From Siphonodentalium dalli (lineage: Eukaryota > Mollusca > Scaphopoda > Gadilida > Siphonodentaliidae), in assembly GCA_032622095.1 (NCBI GenBank), contig CP136069.1, positions 42,386,194 to 42,450,193 on the forward strand: a stretch of DNA of 64,000 nt, read 5' to 3'. The notes beneath the pieces were generated by a model that saw only the letters and a list, made by a program, of their open reading frames with translations, was not told the DNA's origin and made no database searches. Both the position numbers and the translations under genes were made by a program. The first letter of the stretch is position 1. Each line of letters starts with the position of its first letter. Shown in pieces: positions 45,694 through 55,481 of this stretch.

Positions 45694-47013
45694 ACTAGAA
45701 GGTGACCCGACTTCGTCCGGGCTTTGACCTTGAATTGTCTATTTTTAAGGCCAATGTCAAGTGGGGTCACGATTTGACCCGTCCAAAACACTGCCCGAAC
45801 AAAAGTACCCGACAAAAGTACCCGTCGAAATCCATCCGGTTTTACCAAATTTGATCTTGAATTGATCATATTGAAGGTCAAGGTCAGGTCGGGGTCACGA
45901 TTTGACCCGTCCAAAACACCCAGTGGACAAAAGTAACCCTATGTATAAAATTTCGTCGAAATACCATCAAAATTGGCGATTTGACCTTGAATTGACCCGA
46001 TTTCAAGGTCAAGGTCACGTCGCACGGGCAAATGAATATGCTTATGAGACTCCCCATACGAAAGTACCCCCACATACCAAGTTTCATCGAAATCCCGTGA
46101 TATTCGGGCGTTTGACATTGAAATGACCCGATTTCAAGGCCAAGGTCACGTCGCACGGGCAAATTAATATGCCTATGAGACTCCCCATACGAAAGTACCC
46201 CCACATACCAAGTTTCATCGAAATCCCATGATATTCGGGCGTTTGACCTTGAAATGACCCGATTTCAAGGTCAAGATCACGTCGCACGGGCAAATTAATA
46301 GGTTTATGCCACTCCCCGGCCGAAAATACACCCACATACCAAGTTTCATCGAAATCGGCTCGGCCGTTTTTGAGTCCATCGATTACAGACACACACACAG
46401 ACACACACACAGATCTTCCAAAATATATTATAGACTAGAAGGTGACCCGACTTCGTCCGGGCTTTTACCTTGAATTGTCCATTTTGAAGGGCAAGGTCAA
46501 GTGGGGTCACGATTTGACCAGTCCAAAAACACTGCCCGGACAAAAGTACCCGACAAACGTGCCCGTCGAAATCCATCCGGTTTTACCCGATTTGACCTTG
46601 AATTGATCATTTTGAAGGTCAAGGTCTGGTCGGGGTCACGATTGGACCCGTCCAAAACAATCAGTGGACAAAAGTAACCCCACGTATCAAATTTCGTCGA
46701 AATCCCATCAAAATTGGCGATTTGACCTTGAAGTTACCCGATTTCAAGGTCAAGGTCACGTCGCACAGGCAAATTAATAAGCTCATGTCACCCCTCGGCC
46801 GAAAATACCCCCACATACCAAGTTTCATCTAAATCCCGAGATATTCGGGCGTTTGACCTTGAAATTACCCGATTTCAAGGTCAAGGTCACATCGCACGGA
46901 CAAATTAATAGGCCCATGCCAGTTCTCGGCCGAAAATACCCCCACATACCAAGTTTCATCGAAATCACACAGACAGACAGACACACAGACAGATCTTCCA
47001 AAATATATAATAG
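45694..47013. repeat. 740-bp tandem duplication with inner 120-bp units
   Basis: Two units start ACTAGAAGGTGACCCGACTT (45694 and 46434); the second is shorter. Each unit ends in an ACACACAGACAG tract plus ATCTTCCAAAATATAT(T/A). Within each, blocks of about 120 bp repeat: TTTGACCTTGAAATGACCCG, ATTTCAAGGTCAAGGTCACG, TCGCACGGGCAAATTAATA and CACATACCAAGTTTCATCGA. The simple-repeat tail suggests a retroposon, but no reverse transcriptase is seen. Confidence 0.8.
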
Positions 47014-47040
47014 ATGACTGGATTAAGTGCTGCATAAAAC

Positions 47041-47200
47041 TAATTATTATTTAAATATTATTCAATTTTTTTCTTTGGCGTGAGAAATCACAGGTTTGCT
47101 GCTGTTCAAAGACAGAGAAACCGAGCAGTACTGGCCTCAGAGTGGTGTTGTCTTGTTGTTGTTTACTGATCATATGAACCCAGCCAGTGTAAATAGATGT
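47041..47200 (-). pseudogene. Partial duplicate of the first visible NRF exon
   Basis: Reading the minus strand gives GCTGGGTTCATATGAT, then ACAAGACAACACCACTC, then a tail like the real exon end at 47.50 kb, followed by the same AT-rich intron sequence (ataaaactaattattattt) that flanks the real exon. The offset is about 410 bp, and a TA-target MITE (47202-47400) fills the space between the copies. The duplicate keeps WLGSYD but then meets a stop codon and lacks a clean GTGAGT donor (it reads GTGATT), so it should not be spliced as a coding exon. Confidence 0.8.
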
Positions 47201-47201
47201 A

Positions 47202-47400
47202 CAGTAATGCCCTAAATAATCGACTCCTTAATCACAGCAGAATTATGGGTAATTTTTCAGGATTTATTCAGAAATATGGCTTGTTGCCATTCAGTGAGAG
47301 CTTTCCGATGAATGCCAACACGCCATATTTCCAACTAAATCCTGAAAAATTACCCATAATTATGCTGTGGTTAAGAAGTATATTATTTACGGCATTAATG
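47202..47400. mobile_element. Foldback MITE 'CAGTAATGCCCTAA', copy 11
   Basis: Left flank TA and end intact; right end reads GGCATTAATGTA with one change. The centre is shortened (ATTCAGTGAGAGC). It separates the real first visible exon from its partial duplicate. Confidence 0.8.
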
Positions 47401-47501
47401 TAAAATAAAATATATAAAGTGTCTTAGTTGGTGGATTAAGAGCTGTATAAAACTAATTATTATTTAAATATTATTCTAATTTTTTCTTTTGCAGAACTCA
47501 C

Positions 47502-47680
47502 AGTTGTGCTGTTGTTCAAAGACAGAGTAACCGAGCAGTACTGTCCTCGGAGTGTAGTTGTCTTGTTATTGTCTCGGAGAAAATATGAATGTGATATGTT
47601 GACACACATATCATATGACCCCAGCCAATGAATGTTTCCCAACATAACACCACTCTCTATCTTGAATTGACTGTCCAGCA
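47502..47680 (-). CDS. NRF-6-like gene, first visible exon (NRF domain, part 1)
   Basis: The exon follows a pyrimidine-rich acceptor (…ctcttccag) and ends at a GTGAGT donor. It encodes 59 whole codons after two bases of a split codon: LDSQFKIESGV, then GNIHWLGSYDMCVNI, then LRGQYCSV. The W-L-G-S-Y-D-x-C block followed by G-x-Y-C is the signature of the N-terminal NRF domain, which lies outside the cell. Three N-glycosylation sequons are visible (NIS, NKT, NST), which fits an extracellular position. The exon ends in phase 0 and joins the next exon cleanly. The preceding exon, which should carry the signal peptide and the first conserved cysteines, was not found between 47.7 and 64 kb. A broken copy of this exon lies at 47.04-47.20 kb. 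Confidence 0.92.
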
Positions 47681-47978
47681 CTGGAAGAGAAAACGAGGAT
47701 TATAAGTCAGGTCGGAAAATTTGAGGTGAATGACTGTTTAGAAACTTAAACTTAAATCTGGAGGTCACATAAAATGAAAATGACGCAAACGAAAAACAGG
47801 TCGCACAGATGAATAACAGGTATCCTAAAAGAGTTGTGAAGTTCGAATCTCACTATCAGTATAATCACTAATTAATTAACTCAAATCATTACTCAATCAA
47901 AACATGATATTCAAAGAATAAATGTTCTCATTATTACTGTTACATTTAGTGAATAATACCAGTGTAAGATTGGAATGA
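47681..47978. other. Upstream of the first visible exon, no exon seen
   Basis: Intron sequence before the acceptor of the first visible exon. No upstream coding exon is recognised here or further right. Confidence 0.4.
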
Positions 47979-48354
47979 TTTACCCTTTACCCAACAAACC
48001 GGCCAAAAACGCCCATATAAAGCTTCAACAGCCTAAAATATCTTCGGTCTGTCTCAATAACACCATACAAATATGGATATCATTGGAACCGGTTCATTGA
48101 CCACATTGTGATGGTTACAGTTATGCCCTGTGCCAATGCATTATCTTATATATGCGAGTCGACCATAGGTCGCCTCGCATATATAAGAGAATGCATTGGC
48201 CTAAAAAATGTGTTAAGCCAATGCATTCTCTAAAAAATCATTTTTAATGTGTTAAGCCAATGCATTCTCTTATATATGCGAGGCGACCTATGGTCGACTC
48301 GCATATATAAGAGAATGCATTGGCACAGGGCCTTTATGTTGGGTAATGATTTAA
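47979..48354 (-). mobile_element. piggyBac-like TTAA MITE, copy C
   Basis: Reverse orientation relative to A and B. Both hairpins are present, but a short internal rearrangement repeats GTGTTAAGCCAATGCATTC. The TTAA ends are damaged (TTTACCCTTTACCCAACA and TGTTGGGTAATGATTTAA). Confidence 0.85.
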
Positions 48355-50213
48355 ACATGCTATACTGCAACAAAATACTGTGCTTGTAACTGAGTGAGAT
48401 TAGCTGAAGAAATTGTGAGCTTGATCATGACAATTTGTACAATAAATCAAATTCAGAATGACCGAAGCAATATACTTATCATTATAAATTTTAGATCAAC
48501 ATCTCAATGTATACAATTGTAACAGTTTGTATTAACTTTGCGTAAACTATGGTTTTTCCAAGGTTATCTGCAAGATCCATGCATAGTTCAGTCCCCTGCT
48601 ATTTCCAACAACAGTTACTGTGCAATAGTATAATAAGTATGGGTGGGGATATCTGATGTTTTTGGGTTTTTGACACAAATTTCCAACAACTGTGCCTGCT
48701 ATACAGGACTTACCGCTACCAGCGCCTACGCAGAATGAGAGGAAATCACTAATTATTTTATTTGAGACTTTTGTAGGTTACAATTCATTCAGCATTATTC
48801 TGAGAAACTGAAATGTCCATATCCATTTGAAATTTGTCCAGATCAAGCCAAAATGAATTGTAACTGACAAAACACTTGAATAAACAAAATCTTAGATTTA
48901 AAGGCACGTGAGGCCTTAGTTGTCGAAAATATTCATATTTGTTCCAATCACCGTAAAACAGAAAAACATTAAAACGCATACAGTTTCGTTCATATATACC
49001 ATGACCATCGCGTAAACAACATGTTATCATCAAGATTTACTATATTTTACCTAAGCAAGAGCCTGATTGTGTTACAGAAGACAGCACAATGCTGCTGGCT
49101 AATCACACACAAATGGCATAAACGCTCTTTATTCGTTCCATATCCGGAATTCACCAACAAAGAACGCTCTTTATGTTTACCATCATAATATAAACAAACA
49201 CCAGAAAAGTAAGTTTTTATGCTTTTGTTTACATAACAATGCTCAAATATATGACAATAACATACTGTTTATGCGATATTTCTTATTTGTATACGGACAA
49301 AGTCTGTCTACATTTTGTTGTTCTTTCTGTTTGTGGCGGTTTTTGACGGGTGGAAATATTTTCACAGGATACCCACCGCCAAGGCCAACCGTACCTTTAA
49401 TTAAAAAAATACACATGCTGGCAACGGTAAGACATACCGTAGCAAGGGGACTGAACTCTGCTTTGCAGCTTGGGTTCCGGGGTAACGAACTATGGGTTAT
49501 CTAAATACAAAACAGGGGATCGAAAAATAGGTTACGCAAACATTTGAAACGTGCAGGCCTGAGAAGTACATGTACTATCCTGTTATCCCCCAAATCATGA
49601 ACTTCACACCCTAATTACCTTTGGTGTTACATTATGGCTCTAATGTTAATTTATTCAGACATGAAACAGATTTGAACATCACTCGATTACATATGGAAAA
49701 ATAAAAATAGAAATGGCACCATTTAACTGTGCCTGGTGAGTTGTACAGCCACATCCTTAGACATTCATATTAAATTATTCTTGGATTTAAATTAATATAT
49801 ATACTTTATGAGCATCCCCCAACATATTATTATGCACACCATATAATCTTGCATCACCCCCCCCCCCCATCAGCCCCAACTCTCTCCCAAATCCTTGCAC
49901 CTACCTGCACTCAGTTTATATTCATTATCGTATTTATTATGCTATTATAGGACTCTGGCCCATAAGCCATGCCTTCTACACAGCCCCGTTGTTAATGTTA
50001 TTGTGTACAATATATATATATACTTTTATTTATTTTTATTTCCTCCAAATATTATAGGAGAGCCATACATTATGAATACAATTACATTAAGAATTGAACA
50101 GAAACATAGAACTTAAATACGATGTTAGTATGAATTGAACAAGCCCATAAGCCATGCCTTATACCGAGCCCCGTTGTTAATGTTATTGTGTACAATATGC
50201 ATACTTTGGATTA
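48355..50213. other. No gene seen; short direct duplication
   Basis: A 55-60-bp phrase (GCCCATAAGCCATGCCTT, then CCCCGTTGTTAATGTTATTG and TGTACAATAT) occurs at 49959 and again at 50144, separated by an AT-rich insert with a T-rich start. A C-run lies at about 49857-49868. No exon motif of the NRF-6-like gene was recognised. Confidence 0.45.
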
Positions 50214-50510
50214 GGGGAGACTGGGGAGAACTGGAACAGGGGTGACCTGGGACAGAAGGAGTGGCTTGTAATTGCTATGACAAATCAAACTGATGTTTCA
50301 TGCACCATAATGCATGGTGAAATACTCAAACAAAATTGATATTTCAAGATGCTCAAAGTATTTATTCGAGGCAAATTTAATTGCATGCGAAATCAGACAT
50401 CAAAATCATCTTTTTAGACAGACGCTTTGAATTTAGTGGCATGAAGGTTGAAAACATACATATAACTTCAACATAACAGCTATATCAGTTACTCCGCAAA
50501 ACTATATTAG

Positions 50511-50880
50511 TTAACCCTTTACCCAACAAACCGGCCAAAATATCTTCGGTCTGTCTCAATAGAACCATACAAATATGGATATCATTGGAACCGGCTCCTT
50601 GACCACATTGTTATAGTTACAGTTAGCCCTGTGCCAATGCATTCTCTTATATATGCGAGTCGACCATAGGTCGCCTCGCATATATAAGAGAATGCATTGG
50701 CCTAAAAAAATCTTTTTTTTCAACACTTTTTACCATTTTTTCTTACATTCTTTAACAATTTTATAATTTTTAATGTGTTAAGCCAATGCATTCTCTTATA
50801 TATGCGAGGCGACCTATGGTCGACTCGCATATATAAGAGAATGCATTGGCACAGGGCCCTTCTGTTGGGTAAAGGGTTAA
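50511..50880 (-). mobile_element. piggyBac-like TTAA MITE, copy D
   Basis: Exact TTAA on both sides, CCCTTTACCCAACA ends, two intact hairpins; reverse orientation to A and B. One copy of the GGCCGGTTTT doublet and part of the GTTGAAGC segment are missing. Confidence 0.93.
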
Positions 50881-50989
50881 TGACAAAATAATTGCCACTG
50901 CTTATTCTTGAATTAAGATTGATATGCATTTTGAGGTAGTGGAGAGAACTGGGACATTGCCCGTTTGTCAACATGTGAATCGGGGACGA

Positions 50990-51405
50990 CATGGGGGTTG
51001 GGTGTAACATTCCAAACTTTGGTCAAGATTTCATGCCTGACACAACATATTAACCTGAAAAATCAACACAGAGAAGTTAAATTATTTTGGTAGTTTCATT
51101 TCCAACCAGTATTTAGTGTGAAATGTGTTATTTTGTACAAAATTTAAATTGCCTGTACTTGCGGCCAATATATTTGACTCAAATGGTCATCAGTGGAAAT
51201 GTTCCAACCTTAGGGGGGGAGTGAAGTCGAACATTTGCAACAGTTGGAAACCTTGAGGTACCAGTTGGAAAATTCCAACCCATGCATGGTGCAGATAGAA
51301 TTTCTCAAATATATGAAATTTGAGGGTCTGGTTTGGAGGGGCGGGGGTGCAGTTGGAAATTCTAAAATGGACCCCCAATGGAGATGTCCCTGGCTAGAAT
51401 CTATT
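50990..51405. mobile_element. hAT MITE fragment related to 62792-63444
   Basis: Shared words with the 62.8-kb element: ACTTTGGTCAAGATTTCATG, GTCATCAG(T)TGGAAAT, TTCCAACCTTAGG, and a decayed right end AGATGTCCCTGGCTAG. No target duplication seen. Confidence 0.55.
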
Positions 51406-52003
51406 CAAAATTGGTAGGCTGTAAAAATTAGCGTAGCATGTCATATGCAAGATTACATGCACATGTATATAGTCAAATGTATTAGTATAATGAAAGAAAA
51501 CTCATTTCCATTATATGTAAATCATGCAAAATATCCACATGTGTACTAGCTACATGCATGTACATATACCGGTATGTCTTACAATAAATTAGTGTTAATG
51601 AGAATGCAAATCATGGACCTCATGCGAAATTGTTAAGTATGTTCCTGTATATTTAATCTGTCCTGAGGCGAATATCTCAGCTATCTTTGATATTCAATTC
51701 CTCTGTTAAGATAATTTTTAGCATCCAAATTTATAAATTTATGGATTTGAATTGAGAATGTTGTTTATTTAAGCAGCATGCAGTCGTCCCACTTTAACCC
51801 ATAAATGACCCACATCTGGCCCAGTTTGCCCAAAAAAAAAACCATTTCATTTAATTGAGAGTTATCTCCCTTGTAATATGCTAATCAGACAGACAATATC
51901 TTCCCTTGTGTTCGTATATCCAGTGTGTTTGTTAATAATATCATAGAGCCTTTCAGCAGTTATCTACAATTACCAAAATAATTGGTTAAATTTATGGCCG
52001 AGG

Positions 52004-52446
52004 CTATTCTGCCCCTAACGGCATAATAAGGCACAATAAGGTCCAATTTTTATTCTGCCGCTAGCGGCAGAATAGTCTAATTGCATGATATGGCTAGTAT
52101 GCCGCTAGCGGCAGAATAAGATAATCCCTTATTCTGCCGCTAGCGGTAGAATAGCCTGTTTGGCTAATCTGCCGCAAACAAATATATGCGTGATACTGTA
52201 ATATACCAACTCTTCTATTATCCGTGGCGCTTGACGATCTGGGTGGTTTAACTCTCCCGTTTCCAATATACATAAAAAACCGACAGGGGAGATTCAAAAG
52301 AACCTCATACCGACAGAACTTTTACACAGACGATGTCATTTTTACCGACGTCGCGTGCTATGACATGATGGATAAGTACAATTTTTGTGACGTCATTTTG
52401 TCGACAAAATAGCCAAATAGGCTATTCTGCCGCTAGCGGCATAATA
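52004..52446. repeat. Cluster of ATTCTGCCGCTAGCGGCAGA hairpins
   Basis: Perfect or near-perfect copies of the self-complementary 20-mer ATTCTGCCGCTAGCGGCAGA at about 52054, 52100 and 52131, with partial ones at 52006, 52164 and 52421. The outermost copies (GGCTATTCTGCC… and …GGCTATTCTGCCGCTAGCGG) read in the same direction. Between them is a GC-richer segment without an ORF of note. Confidence 0.75.
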
Positions 52447-53969
52447 AGATTACACTCTTTACCTAAATTTATAAACTGTCCCAGTTCTCCCCAGTCTCCC
52501 CTGACAATAAAAATAACTTCAGTTCAGTTCAGAACTGTCGTGCTGTCAACTTCCGCACCCAGCGGCAGCGTTGTCAATTTACTTGATCAAAAATATTTCA
52601 AATGTCAAATCCCATTCCCCCCCCCCCAATTACATGTATTTAGGTAATATCTAACACAACCAAGCTAAACAATATTAAGATTTGAGAAAACAAGCTGAGG
52701 CTGGTCCGTACATGGAATTAAAATAATGTTTTGGTTTAGTTTCCATGCGTGATTTTCTTGGGATGTGATTTTGGGAAGCACTTTTTTCGTAACAAAACAA
52801 TACTTGGAGCAATGATTATTCACAAATGGATTGAATAAATACCGCATCTATTTCATAGAATAAAGAAATAACCCATTTATTTTTACCAAATTCTCTCCAT
52901 GCTGTCGTTCAAATTGGGCGGGTCGTAACTTCCGTTCAAAGCATGTACTGTTGTGTCTTTGGAAATTAGTGTCGGGAGTTTCACCGGAATTGTCACCGAC
53001 TCCGACTTTATCCTACGCCGGAGATACCCGGCGCAGCGAGGCACTATTCCGGAGCTACCAGGTGCAGCGAGCCGATTCCGCCTAGCTTCCGGGAACATCC
53101 CACGATGCCACGTGACCGAAAGTTGAGAACCGGTCTATCTCTAAATAAAGAACCAAGAAGTCAACTTGAATAATATTCTTCATAAATTGCTGTGTTTCTA
53201 CTATTGATAAAAGGTATGTTTATTGCATGTTTTGATGATATTATTGACTGATTAACATATTTACGTGCGCTCGCGCAACAGCTATGGCGATCTGTCAGAT
53301 TCGTAGGTAGGCTAGCTACGTACGTTGGTGTCACCCTACCGATTTCACTCCATGACGTCACCCTCACGCAGTACATGCCGGCGACGCTACGGAGTAGTTT
53401 ATAGCGTTGACGCCCTTGGCACTGACTTCCGTTACTAGCTCGTTGCTATATAAACAAACCAGCGATGTGGCTTTTGTCGAAAATTGACAGTCAGTACATT
53501 CGCCCTGGATACATGTACTTTCAGAAAATACAAAACACCACAACGTTATACCCCACCAATGTCAGTGTCTCGATATCATTTGACCAAATATCTTGACATG
53601 AAACCGCGACAGACACGGCGTGAAATATATCGCATTGAGTAAACAATTTCCCATTGTTTCAATTCAACTTCAAGATCGCGGTAAAATCAAAACCGCAATT
53701 TGTAAGTGGTAAACATCTGAAAAAGACATCAGGTACATGCAGAAACTAATTGTTGTGCATATTTATTTCTATTTGAGGTGGCAATTTTTCATGTTTATCA
53801 GTATTTTTGACGATAAGAGCGATGGTAATTCGGGGACTATATTTTATCTAGCGCATTAAATTTAAAATATAAAGTCGTGAATTGGCTGAGTGTTTTCTAT
53901 GGCCGCACATTTCGTTGATAATTACGAGCCATTTGTTTGTCTAAATAACATTTTCGAAGAGCATTAGAA

Positions 53970-54138
53970 TGGGGATAACAGTGTGGTGTTTTGTGATTTC
54001 GGAAAGGTAGATGGCGAATATACTGTGGCAAATACCCGTTAGTGGACTCCGGCTCCGCCGTCACCCATTAACTAAATTTGCCACAGTATATTCGCCATGT
54101 ACCTTTCCGAAATCACAAAACACCACACTGTTATCCCA
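53970..54138. mobile_element. Foldback hairpin 'GGGATAACAGTGTGGTGTTT'
   Basis: Arms of about 75 bp (GATAACAGTGTGGTGTTTTG, TGATTTCGGAAAGGTA, TGGCGAATATACTGTGGCAA and complements) around CTCCGGCTCCGCCG. A half arm with similar end words is at about 53540-53578. Confidence 0.8.
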
Positions 54139-54189
54139 TCAATAAAATTATTGAAGATTGTAATTGTATTTTTTGCTAACATTAAACTA

Positions 54190-54824
54190 AAGGGGTACTG
54201 TACGCCAATTTCAATAAATTCCCGGTAACAATTGCGATCTAATATCAATATTATATTTTAAAATAACGTATTTGAGTCGACGATGTCTACTGAAAACGTT
54301 CCGGTTAACAGGCTATCATAAAAGTCAAATTTAATTATTTAATATAAATGAATTTATGGCTGGAGTCATAAAATGGCGAATTATGCCATTACGAGTTACC
54401 GTTCTTGAAATCTCACATGTTGGGTGTCTTTTATCGACGGCCGTTTACGACGAACATTATTGAGTTGCGAACAAAACATGTTACATGTAAAAGGAAGTCC
54501 CGCTATAATCAATTTGGGGGAAAAGAGAAGAAACAAGATTCATAAAGCGTCAAGTATTTTTATAGGGGGTGAAATTGCTCGGTGGAAGAGATTACAGGCA
54601 TCAATTGAACTTCCGGTTCATCCTGCAACCTGCGTCTTCTCCGGTGAAGGTCAAAAACATGGCGCGTAGTTTGAAATCGTAATATTTTTATTTCCAGAAT
54701 CAACATGTTCGTCGCTAAATTAGGTTTATACGGAACTCATATAACACGAACACAATCTAACTTGAAAGTTATATCAATGGGAGTAAATAAAAAAAATAGC
54801 CTATCTCTGTGTACAGTACCCCTT
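54190..54824. mobile_element. TIR element 'AAGGGGTACTGTAC'
   Basis: AAGGGGTACTGTAC at the left and GTACAGTACCCCTT at the right, TA or TAA outside. About 635 bp without a convincing ORF. It sits inside the insertion in the 5' LTR, giving three nested levels. Confidence 0.8.
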
Positions 54825-54956
54825 TAAATAAAATAAATTAAGTAAAATACAGTGAAATTATTTTTTTAATTATTTTTTATTACATTCTTGCGCACGTTGG
54901 CATCTCTCTGAGTGCATTCTAGTTCATATTGCATCTAATGTCAAAGATTCAATATT

Positions 54957-54969
54957 TGGCGTCGACGAC
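54957..54969 (+). promoter_or_regulatory. Primer-binding-site candidate
   Basis: TGGCGTCGACGAC starts two bases after the 5' LTR end. Sites complementary to a tRNA 3' end begin TGG, as here. I cannot assign the tRNA. Confidence 0.6.
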
Positions 54970-55481
54970 TTTTTTCATGTTTTTGTGAACGAATTTGTGT
55001 GGATTTTTCGTAACCACGAGGAAACCACGTTGTTCGAATTCAGCCGAAACGACCTTCGGTGAATCAAATGCAATCCACAATTATTGTGAATAGTATGTAA
55101 TAATTTCATCACATTTCTAGTTGCTAGAAAGGTGGTCCCATATCTTGCTCAAAATATTTTTCCAGCATTCTCTAAAAAAATTGAGTTTTGAGGCTAAAAA
55201 ATATATAAAATTTGACCTGTCATTGCAAAAACGAAAATTCGTCCAAAAATGCCAAATGTTCCAAAATAACAATTTTTAACACATTCTCTGACCAGCATCT
55301 ACGTCTGGTTTGAAAATTTCCATCACTTTTGGTGTATTTCGCTGTGGAATTGTGGACTTTGCCCAATATTGGCCAAATTTCACCCCACGTATGGCTTATT
55401 TTGGTTAAATTTTGCTTAATCTTCATCAGAGACACTCTGCTTATTTATCATTGTTCGCCTAACTAACATTCTTTTTCAGAA

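Larger units (their letters stand above)
431..47680 (-). other. Gene model: NRF-6-like acyltransferase-3 membrane protein, partial (12 exons)
   Basis: Twelve minus-strand exons (47502-47680, 42368-42470, 39112-39205, 34518-34696, 29815-29982, 26386-26479, 22067-22159, 18346-18514, 8726-8805, 5580-5684, 4281-4401, 431-620) total 1575 nt. Every intron begins GT and ends AG, and the codon phase matches at all 11 junctions, which is hard to get by chance. The conceptual protein has an extracellular Cys-bearing NRF domain, a linker with one helix, then a multi-pass acyltransferase-3 domain. The family is named after C. elegans nrf-6 (nose resistant to fluoxetine), whose members are integral membrane proteins proposed to acylate or move lipids; the substrate here is unknown. 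Introns run from 1.2 to 9.5 kb and absorb most of the window's transposons. The N-terminal signal peptide exon(s) and the last C-terminal exons are missing, so neither start nor stop codon is seen. Confidence 0.9.
50214..52501. mobile_element. 2.3-kb TIR element 'GGGGAGACTGGGGAGAACTG'
   Basis: GGGGAGACTGGGGAGAACTG at the left and its complement at the right, plus inner GGGACA words (about 50945) of the same kind. Outer flanks are TTA and TGA. It contains TTAA MITE copy D, a hAT fragment (about 50990-51400) and a cluster of GCCGCTAGCGGC hairpins. No transposase ORF. Confidence 0.75.
53262..54924. mobile_element. Insertion inside the 5' LTR
   Basis: Absent from the 3' LTR at the matching position (AACATATGCATCTAATGTC). 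CATATT at 53256-53261 and 54925-54930 looks like its 6-bp target duplication. Left end TACGTGCGCTCGCG, right part GCGCACGTTGGC; TIRs are at best weak. No protein identified. Confidence 0.65.
52949..54954 (+). repeat. 5' LTR, interrupted by a 1.66-kb insertion
   Basis: LTR sequence runs 52949-53261 and resumes at 54925 or so to 54954. Shared words with the 3' LTR include GGAGATACCCGGCGCAGCGA, CCACGATGCCACGTGACCGA, and AATAAA (53144-53149) as a polyadenylation signal. The insert (53262-54924) is flanked by CATATT on both sides and itself contains two inverted-repeat elements. Confidence 0.88.

Noticed and set aside
45468-46576. Minus-strand frames of 76-148 codons with a recurring peptide
   Set aside because: They come from the 120-bp inner units of the 740-bp tandem repeat; no domain.
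48720-48735. Possible 12-base microexon (GTAG|…|GTAAGT) upstream of the first visible exon
   Set aside because: Such pairs are common by chance; the peptide (2-4 residues) cannot be tested.
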